A DNA stretch of 9,391 nt, taken from contig RFIK01000185.1 of NCBI GenBank assembly GCA_003695605.1, positions 1-9,391 on the forward strand. Direction: 5' to 3'. The DNA comes from Chlorobiota bacterium (GTDB lineage Bacteria; Bacteroidota; Ignavibacteria; Kapaibacteriales; NICIL-2). Under the pieces are notes generated by a model. The model saw only the letters and a list, made by a program, of their open reading frames with translations. It did not search any database and was not told where the DNA came from. Below, in pieces: positions 1-5,593 of this stretch (its first letter is position 1; each line of letters begins with the position of its first letter). Position numbers and translations under genes: made by a program.

Positions 1-99
1 CGCCTGGTGATCAACACCAACAGCGAAGCAGGACAAACAGTCTTTCACCTCCATTGTCACTTGCTCGGTGGACGTCCGATGAGTTGGCCGCCGGGATGA
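1..99 (+). CDS. HIT-family (histidine triad) nucleotide-binding protein, C-terminal fragment
   Basis: The first frame is open from the window edge to TGA 97-99 and gives 32 residues that read like the end of a HINT/HIT protein. The histidine triad H-L-H-C-H lies at codons 16-20 (bases 46-60), followed by L-L-G-G-R and a terminal M-S-W-P-P-G, very like the end of animal HINT1 and bacterial HinT. Members of this family hydrolyse nucleoside phosphoramidates and related nucleotide conjugates in the cytoplasm; the middle histidine is the nucleophile. An N-G/N-T-type strand (V-I-N-T-N) precedes the G-Q-T-V segment, as in the family. The N-terminal portion, roughly two thirds, lies outside the window. 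The stop codon overlaps the ATG of the next gene (ATGA, 96-99), so the two are probably co-transcribed and translationally coupled. Identification rests on a short but highly characteristic segment. Confidence 0.9.
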   Translation, partial: RLVINTNSEAGQTVFHLHCHLLGGRPMSWPPG

Positions 100-1082
100 A
101 TCGCGCACACGTGATGACAGGAGACCAGCGTATCGAGGAAGCGCGCCGTATCCTGCGGATAGAAGCTGCAGCGATAGCCCATCTTGCCGAGAGCATTGGC
201 GATGGTTTCGCACGTGCGATCGAGCTCTTGCAGGGGGCACGGCTTATTGCAGTCAGTGGCATTGGCAAGTCCGGCATCATTGCGCAGAAAATTGCCTCGA
301 CGCTATCAAGTGTCGGATCACCCGCGCTCTTCTTGCACCCAGTCGAAGCGCTGCACGGTGATATTGGCGTACTGTCCGATCGCGACGTTGCGATCGTGCT
401 CTCCCGCAGTGGAACAACAGCTGAGCTTGTCGCACTTATCCCGTACCTCAAGCAGCGCGGAGTGCCGATCATTGCCATCACCGGCAGTGCAAATGGCTTC
501 ATCGCCAGCGCAGCAGATGTTGTGCTTGATGCACACGTTGACAGAGAAGCCTGCCCGTGGGATGCAGTTCCGAGTGCCAGTACAACGGCTGCATTAGCAC
601 TGGGGGATGCACTTGCGCTCGTCCTCATGCAGGTAAAGGGCTTCACGATGAGCGACTACGCGCGGTCCCATCCCATGGGGCAGCTCGGACGCAACCTTAC
701 ACTGCGGGTTTCAGATGTGATGGCAAAAGGGGATGCAATCCCTCGCATCGCACCGTCGGCATCCTTTCGCGAGGCGATTATCGAGATTAGTCGGAAAGGG
801 CTTGGCTGTGTCTGCGTGCTCGATGGCGATAAACTCTGCGGCATTATCACCGATGGTGATGTGCGTCGCTCGCTCGAGCGGTATGAGGACATCCGTCCTA
901 TCACTGCTGCCGACGTGATGACGCCCCATCCAATCACGATACACCCAGAGGCACTGCTGGGGGAAGCGCTCGCTATGATGGAGCGTCGTGAGCGTCAAAT
1001 CGGCGTTCTCCCGGTCGTCGGTTCAGCGGGTGAATGTCTTGGAGTTGTCCGAATCCACGACATCGTCCGCTCGACGCTCTAA
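96..1082 (+). CDS. kdsD: Arabinose-5-phosphate isomerase, KdsD/KpsF type (SIS + two CBS domains)
   Basis: Interconverts D-ribulose 5-phosphate and D-arabinose 5-phosphate, the first committed step towards Kdo for the LPS inner core; cytoplasmic. From ATG 96 the protein is 328 residues, the same length as E. coli KdsD. An N-terminal SIS domain (about 35-190) has G-I-G-K-S-G at 55-60 and H-P-V-E-A-L-H-G-D at 81-89. Residues matching the E. coli active-site set Lys59, Glu111, Glu152 and His193 are present as K58, E110, E151 and H192. Two CBS repeats follow (about 203-262 and 272-326). Start choice: ATG 96 overlaps the HIT stop as ATGA and gives the family length; an in-frame TTG at 54 would run into the HIT gene, and ATG 114 is a second possibility. 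Family glycines are replaced in three places (HPVEA, CPWD, HPMG). The stop lies 8 bp from the end of the convergent RodZ-like gene. Confidence 0.93.
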   Translation: MNRAHVMTGDQRIEEARRILRIEAAAIAHLAESIGDGFARAIELLQGARLIAVSGIGKSGIIAQKIASTLSSVGSPALFLHPVEALHGDIGVLSDRDVAIVLSRSGTTAELVALIPYLKQRGVPIIAITGSANGFIASAADVVLDAHVDREACPWDAVPSASTTAALALGDALALVLMQVKGFTMSDYARSHPMGQLGRNLTLRVSDVMAKGDAIPRIAPSASFREAIIEISRKGLGCVCVLDGDKLCGIITDGDVRRSLERYEDIRPITAADVMTPHPITIHPEALLGEALAMMERRERQIGVLPVVGSAGECLGVVRIHDIVRSTL

Positions 1083-1090
1083 TGAAAGCG

Positions 1091-2104
1091 TCACGGCGAG
1101 GATGGTTTGTTGTTAGGAATCGGCAGTGGAGCTTTTGGGGTAACCGGTGTGATTTCCTGCTGCCGCTGTGCTCGTCGGAGCACGTCTTGCCGCCGCGTTT
1201 GTTGGATAGTCCGAGGAGAAGGGCGTTCTTGATTTGTCTGTTGGGGACGCTGCTGCGAAGGTGCGTGTGCTGGTGATGGTGCTACTTGCGGTGATGATGG
1301 CGTGGTGGTAGCCCTTGGACGTCTCGAAAGCGTTTCAAGCACAGAATCTCGGTTGCGGGCCCAACTACTGGTGCTTGGGATTACCTCCGTCGGGGTGATT
1401 TTGACGTAGCGGACCGCTTCGCCTCGGTGACCCAGTGCGGGGAGAGGTTCGCCGTTGCGGTAGAGTTCGACGCCGCCTGCATTTCCGATCGAAAGGATGA
1501 TTGTCTGGAGCGCGTACCACTGCCGACGCTCCCCAGGGCGGAGTGTGACTTGTTCACTGCGGCGACCGTCCATCGTAACGCTGAGCCATACGGTATCGGT
1601 CGCGACTGCTTCCAGTCGCATGCTATCACGTGCTATCGCACCGAAGTATTCGAGGAGTCGGCTACTCGGCGCGGTGCGGATCGTCTCGGCAGGAGCTTCC
1701 TCCTGCTCAAAACTCGTTCGTGGTTGATTACTGCCCTCGATGGAGCGGTAGAGCACATATCCCGCAGCTCCCAGCACACCGACAGCTATCGCGACCGCAA
1801 GCGCAGTGTTCGACTTCCTCTGCGAGGATCCAGCTGGTGGAGTAGCGGTGCGTCTGCTGGTAAGATGGTGTGGCTCGGAAGGAGTGAATGGGAGTGTGCG
1901 CTCGTCGAGTCCAAGTGCACGTGCGTAGCGTCGGAGAAATGAGCGCATGTACACTGGCGGCATTACATCCAGCGAGCCTGCTTCAATTGCCTCGATAATC
2001 GCCGGGCGAATTCCTGTCAGGCGGCTGATATCGCTTACGCTCAAGCCGAGTTCGGTCCGCTTTGCGCGCAGGAGGGATCCAACATGCAGGGCGTCGTCTT
2101 CCAT
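1091..2104 (-). CDS. RodZ-like protein: cytoplasmic helix-turn-helix, one membrane span, DUF4115-type periplasmic domain
   Basis: A 337-residue protein with RodZ architecture. Residues about 8-68 form an Xre/HTH_25-type helix-turn-helix with the hallmark run G-S-L-L-R-A-K-R, then S-V-S-D-I-S, I-E-A-G, and Y-M-R-S-F-L-R-R-Y-A. A Ser/Thr/Pro-rich linker leads to one hydrophobic span at about 100-119 (A-L-A-V-A-I-A-V-G-V-L-G). A DUF4115-like beta domain follows at about 162-238 (V-W-L-S-V-T-M-D-G-R and T-L-R-P-G-E). In the RodZ family the cytoplasmic part binds the actin-like MreB and helps set cell shape; whether that holds here is inference. The last ~90 residues are low-complexity Pro/Gln/Arg/Thr/Ser and probably disordered in the periplasm. 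The start is taken at ATG (complement 2102-2104); an in-frame TTG seven codons upstream is possible, and neither has a clear ribosome-binding site. Divergent from the AtuA-like operon. Confidence 0.85.
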   Translation of the reverse strand: MEDDALHVGSLLRAKRTELGLSVSDISRLTGIRPAIIEAIEAGSLDVMPPVYMRSFLRRYARALGLDERTLPFTPSEPHHLTSRRTATPPAGSSQRKSNTALAVAIAVGVLGAAGYVLYRSIEGSNQPRTSFEQEEAPAETIRTAPSSRLLEYFGAIARDSMRLEAVATDTVWLSVTMDGRRSEQVTLRPGERRQWYALQTIILSIGNAGGVELYRNGEPLPALGHRGEAVRYVKITPTEVIPSTSSWARNRDSVLETLSRRPRATTTPSSPQVAPSPAHAPSQQRPQQTNQERPSPRTIQQTRRQDVLRRAQRQQEITPVTPKAPLPIPNNKPSSP

Positions 2105-2126
2105 CGGCACGTGGGGAAAGACCAAG

Positions 2127-2157
2127 TTGGGAAGTTGCTGGCACTATTGCAAATTTG
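2127..2157 (+). promoter_or_regulatory. Possible Bacteroidota-type promoter for the AtuA-like operon
   Basis: TTG at 2127-2129 and CAAATTTG at 2150-2157 are separated by 20 nt. This resembles the Bacteroidota primary-sigma promoter (-33 TTG, 19-21 nt, -7 TAnnTTTG) with one mismatch in the first base of the -7 box. The -7 candidate lies inside the 16-bp palindrome, so a protein bound there would block initiation. It would give a leader of about 55-60 nt before ATG 2222. The short consensus makes chance matches common. Confidence 0.35.
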
Positions 2158-2161
2158 CAAT
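2146..2161. promoter_or_regulatory. Perfect 16-bp palindrome, candidate operator
   Basis: ATTGCAAATTTGCAAT is identical to its own reverse complement over all 16 bases. It sits near the middle of the divergent intergenic region, 60 bp before the AtuA-like ATG and 41 bp before the RodZ-like ATG. A perfect inverted repeat of this size with an AT core is typical of a site bound by a dimeric helix-turn-helix repressor. The regulator is unknown; no separate regulator gene is visible in the window. Confidence 0.5.
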
Positions 2162-2176
2162 CGTGCAAGACGTACT

Positions 2177-2198
2177 ACCACTCAAGGTGGTGTTTTTT
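2177..2198 (+). terminator. Short hairpin with T6 tail in the operon leader (possible attenuator)
   Basis: ACCAC (2177-2181) pairs with GTGGT (2187-2191) around the loop TCAAG, followed by G and six T (2193-2198). The form is that of a small intrinsic terminator, but it lies just upstream of the AtuA-like ATG rather than after a gene, which would make it a leader attenuator if active. A 5-bp stem is weak, so a chance hairpin is quite possible. Confidence 0.3.
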
Positions 2199-2221
2199 CC
2201 CAACGCTTTCGTCGTCGAAGT

Positions 2222-3580
2222 ATGAAGGATTCCATACGCATCGCATCGGGACAAGGGTTCTGGGGCGATTTGCTCACAGCACCGCTCGTGCAAGTCCGCC
2301 GCGGACCGGTTGACTACCTTGTGATGGACTACCTGGCAGAGGTAACAATGTCCATCCTCCAGAAGCAGAAATTGCGCAATCCAACGTGGGGGTATGCGCG
2401 CGATTTTGTCGAGACGGTGGATGCGATCATCGAAGATGTCGTTTCCAGAGGCATACGCGTGATCACAAACGCTGGAGGTGTCAATCCACGCGCTGCTGCG
2501 GAAGCAGTGCTCGAGGTGGCGCGCAAGCATGGCATCAGCGGTCTGCGGATCGGTATTGTGACCGGCGATGATATTCTCCCCCGCATTGATGAGCTCTTGG
2601 CAGCAGGACATCCGATGCTGCACTTGGACACTGGCGTGCCACTTGCTTCAGTGCGAGATCGGCTGCTGAGTGCAAACGTGTACCTCGGCGCCGGCCCAGT
2701 CGTCGAAGCACTCACGCGCGGCGCGCAGGTTGTCATTACAGGTCGCGTGACCGATACCGGCTTGACTCTTGCCCCGATGATCTATGAGTTCGGCTGGGCG
2801 TGGGACGATTGGCATAAGCTCGCCGCTGGCGTGGTGGCGGGGCATATCAACGAGTGCGGCGGGCAAGCAACCGGCGGAAATTTCCTCGGTGCATGGCAGC
2901 AGCTTCCAAACCTTGCCGAGATCGGCTTTCCAATTATCGAGGCATATCCCGATGGAACCTTCGTCGTGACGAAGCACGATGGTACTGGGGGTGCGGTTAC
3001 CCGCGAAACAGTCTCTGAGCAACTTCTCTACGAAATCGGCAATCCACGTGAGTACATCACACCCGACTGCATCGCAGATTTTACGACGATCCACCTCCGC
3101 GACGAAGGCAACGACCGCGTTGCAGTCTTTGGCATCGAAGGGCGGCCAGCAACATCAACCTACAAGGTCAGCGCCAGTTATGCCGACGGTTACACTGCGG
3201 TAGGAACGTTGGTGTACTCAGCGCCGAAGGCACTCGAGCGTGCCCAGGCTGCCGACGCAATTCTGCGGCGACGGTTAGAACTGCTCGGGCTGGAGTTCGA
3301 GGAAATCCACACGGAGTTTGTTGGCTACAATGCATGTCACGGGCCGCTGGCACCGCCTGTTGACCCGCCGGAAGTCATGCTCCGGATTGGTGTGCGGTCG
3401 CATGACTACGCAGCAGTCGAGCGATTCGGTAAAGAGCTTGCCCCGTTGATCTTGACAGGACCACCTGGAGTGACCGGCTTTTCTGGAGGACGACCGAAAC
3501 CCAGCGAGGTTGTGGCATATTTCCCGACCCTTATCCCCAAAGACGTCGTTACACCGGAGGTTTCCATCCTTGAGCTGTGA
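2222..3580 (+). CDS. AtuA-family protein (DUF1446, acyclic terpene utilisation family)
   Basis: A 452-residue protein matching the DUF1446/AtuA family along its length. Recognisable blocks are an N-terminal I-A-S-G-Q-G-F-W-G-D, V-D-Y-L-V-M-D-Y-L-A-E-V-T-M, I-T-N-A-G-G-V-N-P, I-T-G-R-V-T-D-T, the signature H-I-N-E-C-G-G-Q-A-T-G-G-N (about 217-229), G-T-G-G-A-V-T, E-Q-L-L-Y-E-I, Y-I-T-P-D, and near the C-terminus G-G-R-P-K-P-S-E-V-V-A-Y-F-P-T-L-I. The founding member is needed for citronellol/geraniol use in Pseudomonas, but the reaction is not defined and most relatives lack terpene context. Some AtuA proteins carry about 100 extra C-terminal residues; this one ends after the core. No acyl-CoA carboxylase or dehydrogenase is adjacent, so terpene catabolism is not supported here. 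The start is ATG 2222 because homology begins there; the 46 open codons upstream cross the intergenic region. It is the first gene of a three-gene overlapping operon. Confidence 0.85.
   Translation: MKDSIRIASGQGFWGDLLTAPLVQVRRGPVDYLVMDYLAEVTMSILQKQKLRNPTWGYARDFVETVDAIIEDVVSRGIRVITNAGGVNPRAAAEAVLEVARKHGISGLRIGIVTGDDILPRIDELLAAGHPMLHLDTGVPLASVRDRLLSANVYLGAGPVVEALTRGAQVVITGRVTDTGLTLAPMIYEFGWAWDDWHKLAAGVVAGHINECGGQATGGNFLGAWQQLPNLAEIGFPIIEAYPDGTFVVTKHDGTGGAVTRETVSEQLLYEIGNPREYITPDCIADFTTIHLRDEGNDRVAVFGIEGRPATSTYKVSASYADGYTAVGTLVYSAPKALERAQAADAILRRRLELLGLEFEEIHTEFVGYNACHGPLAPPVDPPEVMLRIGVRSHDYAAVERFGKELAPLILTGPPGVTGFSGGRPKPSEVVAYFPTLIPKDVVTPEVSILEL
3556..3560 (+). promoter_or_regulatory. Shine-Dalgarno GGAGG deciding the TTG start of the DUF2279-type gene
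   Basis: GGAGG lies inside the end of the AtuA-like gene, exactly 9 nt before TTG 3570. Starting there puts a clean signal peptide at the N-terminus, which the upstream ATG at 3510 would bury. The same motif and spacing recur before the next gene. Confidence 0.65.
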
Positions 3581-4697
3581 TCTCGTGTGCAGGTGGGTAG
3601 TCCCTCTGGCGTTTGTCGTTCTCGGTAATACATCGTATGCTGTGGAAGAACCTATCGTAGGGACCAAGAGTGGAGTGGCGCTCCTACCTACGTCCAGCTC
3701 TGCAGAGCATTGTGGTATGGCAGCACCAGCAGATCTGCTGACGGCGCAGCCGGATGATACTGTGGCAACGTTTGGTGCACCACGCACGATCCCGTGGCAA
3801 GAGTTTACCTGGGCTGGTCATCAGCGCTATACGATTGATGGCCAGCCGTCTTTGCTGGAGAGCCGCATCAACCCCTACACCTTGAGTGCAGCAGGATCAA
3901 TTTACATCGGCATCATGGTGGGGCTGCACCTTTACCAGAAGGCGACGATATGGAATGAGCGCGCGGAATTTCGGGTGATCGAAGATGGCTCCTATGCCCG
4001 TGGGGTGGATAAGCTTGGTCACATCTATGGCGCATACATCATGTCCTACTACTCTGGTGAGCTACTCCAAGGCGCCGGCGTAGCACATCGGCATGCTATG
4101 CTCTATGGCGCACTGATGGGAATCGTGTACCAGAGCTACGTCGAGTTCGAAGATGGTGTTGGCAAGGACTGGGGATTTAGCCCGAGCGACTTTGCCTTCG
4201 ACATCATCGGAGCGAGCTACTTTCTCCTGCAGCAGTCAATACCGTTCTTGCAGTACTTCTCGCCGAAGTGGAGCTATGTGCCAGCGCATTGGTACGGGGA
4301 AGCCGAGCGTGCCGAAGGCCGTACGTTCATTGATGACTACAGCAGTTCGACGTTCTTCCTTTCAGCAAAGCTACGTCCGTTGCTACCGGAACCTGTGCGG
4401 CAAGTGGTTCCTCCGTGGCTTGCGCTCGGAATTGGCTACGGAGTTCGCGGTTTAGGCGGGAACAATGGCTATTCCGATCGGCGCATTGCCTTGAGTCTCG
4501 ACGTGGATTTGGTTGAGCTGCTGCCAAACTTCGAGCCACTGCTTGGCAGGCCAGTAGGATCGGTGCTCAACTGGCTTGCACAATCGTTCAACTACTTCAA
4601 ACTGCCAACGCCGACGCTCGAGTGGAGCGAGCATCACCCACCGCGGGTGTACCTGCTCTATCCGTTCAAGATCCGCCTCGGAGGTGTACGTCTGTGA
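3570..4697 (+). CDS. Exported DUF2279 (YfiM-like) family protein
   Basis: From TTG 3570 the protein has 375 residues and begins with a signal peptide: Arg8, a hydrophobic core V-V-P-L-A-F-V-V-L-G (10-19) and a likely cleavage after S-Y-A (22-24). It is therefore periplasmic or outer-membrane associated; no lipobox is seen, although Cys3 and Cys7 precede the core. The DUF2279 hallmarks follow: D-K-L-G-H-I-Y-G-A-Y at about 147-156, V-E-F-E-D-G at 191-196 and W-G-F-S-P-S-D at 201-207, then D-I-I-G-A and a Q-Q near the end of a hydrophobic helix. The C-terminal ~140 residues (L-A-L-G-I-G-Y-G-V-R-G-L-G onward) alternate polar and aromatic residues as in beta structure. Function is unknown; the conserved D..GH and E..DG/WGFS..D acidic-histidine set suggests an active or metal site (inference). 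It overlaps the AtuA-like gene by 11 bp and the glycosyltransferase by 4 bp. An alternative start is GTG 3585. Confidence 0.72.
   Translation: MSCDLVCRWVVPLAFVVLGNTSYAVEEPIVGTKSGVALLPTSSSAEHCGMAAPADLLTAQPDDTVATFGAPRTIPWQEFTWAGHQRYTIDGQPSLLESRINPYTLSAAGSIYIGIMVGLHLYQKATIWNERAEFRVIEDGSYARGVDKLGHIYGAYIMSYYSGELLQGAGVAHRHAMLYGALMGIVYQSYVEFEDGVGKDWGFSPSDFAFDIIGASYFLLQQSIPFLQYFSPKWSYVPAHWYGEAERAEGRTFIDDYSSSTFFLSAKLRPLLPEPVRQVVPPWLALGIGYGVRGLGGNNGYSDRRIALSLDVDLVELLPNFEPLLGRPVGSVLNWLAQSFNYFKLPTPTLEWSEHHPPRVYLLYPFKIRLGGVRL
4680..4684 (+). promoter_or_regulatory. Shine-Dalgarno GGAGG deciding the GTG start of the glycosyltransferase
   Basis: GGAGG is 9 nt before GTG 4694, within the last codons of the DUF2279-type gene. 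GTG 4694 overlaps the stop TGA of that gene (GTGA), a classic coupling arrangement. This supports it over the in-frame ATG at 4622. Confidence 0.65.
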
Positions 4698-5506
4698 CAA
4701 CGTTTCATGTACCAGCCGATGTCTTGGTCTGGGAGCGCTCGCCGCAGCGACTTCGATCGGAACAGATTCGCATCAGCGTCATCATACCAACGTTAGAAGA
4801 GGAGAAAGCTCTTCCGCGATTACTCGCACGTTTTGACGATACAACAATCGAACGCTTCGGCATCGAGTTGATCGTCAGCGATGGTGGGAGCATGGATGCC
4901 ACTGTCGAGATTGCTCGCGCACATGCAGATGTGGTAGCAGTGCATACATCCTCACGCCGGCAGACGATCGCAGAGGGGCGAAACGTCGGAGCATTCCTTG
5001 CGCGCGGTCAGACGCTTGTATTCCTCAACGCCGATTGCGTGCCAGCCGATTGGCAGTGCTTTTGGCAGACGATCGCGGAGTGGACTGCCGAGCAGGGTCG
5101 CTACATGCGCTACGGCGTACTCGCTGGGCCGGTAGAGGTCGATCCAACTGAGCAACAGTGGAGCGACCGCATCGTGCATGGGTGCTTCAACGCGTATCTC
5201 CGGCTTGCTGCAGCAGCTGGTCTTGCCGTCGGTCGTGGGGAATGTCACGTTGTGCGGCGATGGCTTTTCGAACAAGCTGGTGGCTACGCTGCATCGCTTG
5301 CTGCTGGCGAGGATTTCGAGTTCCTCCATCGCGTGCGGAGATGGACTCGTGTAGCGCTCCCTCCAGAGCTGCGCGTGTACGAATCACCGCGGCGCTACCG
5401 CCGGTGGGGATACCGGCGCATTCTCTGGCGGTGGTTTCTCAATTGGCTCGGTGCGCTCGTTGTTCAGCGGAGCATCTCGCGCGAGTGGTCGCCAGTCCGG
5501 GAGTAG
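4694..5506 (+). CDS. Family 2 glycosyltransferase
   Basis: A 270-residue GT-A-fold glycosyltransferase of family GT2. Seen in order: beta-strand and nucleotide-sugar motif I-S-V-I-I-P-T-L-E-E-E (27-37), D-G-G-S (63-66), R-N-V-G-A at 96-100, the metal/donor site F-L-N-A-D (110-114, where D-x-D is reduced to N-A-D), and the G-E-D catalytic-base region at 205-207. A basic, aromatic C-terminal segment (R-R-Y-R-R-W-G-Y-R-R, 233-242) and a short hydrophobic stretch (about 245-257) resemble the membrane-associating ends of bacterial GT2 enzymes. The early motifs recall the TIGR04283-type subgroup. It probably adds a sugar to a lipid, glycan or small acceptor at the inner membrane; donor and acceptor cannot be read from sequence. 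Third gene of the AtuA-like operon, coupled through GTGA. The stop is followed by 87 bp before purM. Confidence 0.83.
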   Translation: MTTFHVPADVLVWERSPQRLRSEQIRISVIIPTLEEEKALPRLLARFDDTTIERFGIELIVSDGGSMDATVEIARAHADVVAVHTSSRRQTIAEGRNVGAFLARGQTLVFLNADCVPADWQCFWQTIAEWTAEQGRYMRYGVLAGPVEVDPTEQQWSDRIVHGCFNAYLRLAAAAGLAVGRGECHVVRRWLFEQAGGYAASLAAGEDFEFLHRVRRWTRVALPPELRVYESPRRYRRWGYRRILWRWFLNWLGALVVQRSISREWSPVRE

Positions 5507-5534
5507 TCTTCGCAGTCCAGCATCACGTGGAGTC

Positions 5535-5566
5535 TTAGCTTCTTGTACAGTCGAGCGGTATCTTTG
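5535..5566 (+). promoter_or_regulatory. Probable purM promoter (TAnnTTTG -7 box)
   Basis: TATCTTTG at 5559-5566 is a perfect match to the Bacteroidota -7 consensus TAnnTTTG, placed 27 nt before the purM ATG. The -33 box is poor: TTA at 5535-5537 with a 21-nt spacer is the best fit, and the TTG at 5543-5545 is too close. No terminator is visible between the glycosyltransferase and this site, so purM may also receive read-through. Confidence 0.5.
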
Positions 5567-5593
5567 CGCTGCATCACCGCGAAATCAGCCACG

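Larger units (their letters stand above)
2105..2221. promoter_or_regulatory. Divergent intergenic control region
   Basis: This 117-bp gap separates the starts of the minus-strand RodZ-like gene and the plus-strand AtuA-like gene, so it should contain promoters for both. It is locally AT-richer than its surroundings and holds a 16-bp palindrome, a possible plus-strand promoter and a hairpin followed by a T run, each listed separately. Neither flanking start codon has an evident Shine-Dalgarno sequence. I could not assign a convincing minus-strand -33/-7 pair. Confidence 0.7.

Noticed and set aside
54..95. TTG 54 as the kdsD start
   Set aside because: It would overlap the HIT gene by 46 bp and add residues with no family match; ATG 96 gives an ATGA junction and the standard length.
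11..646. 211-codon open frame on the minus strand opposite kdsD
   Set aside because: Ser/Ala/Arg-rich composition typical of a shadow frame; the opposite strand encodes KdsD with all catalytic residues.
2084..2221. Upstream extension of the AtuA-like gene to ATG 2084
   Set aside because: The added 46 residues are basic and unlike the family N-terminus; the extension would overlap the RodZ-like start and translate the palindrome and hairpin.
2144..2623. Minus-strand frame covering the intergenic region and the start of the AtuA-like gene
   Set aside because: It is antisense to conserved family sequence, has no domain and would place coding sequence through the regulatory palindrome.
3275..3787. 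170-codon minus-strand frame across the AtuA/DUF2279 junction
   Set aside because: It is antisense to the conserved C-terminus of the AtuA-like protein and the signal peptide of the next gene; no domain recognised.
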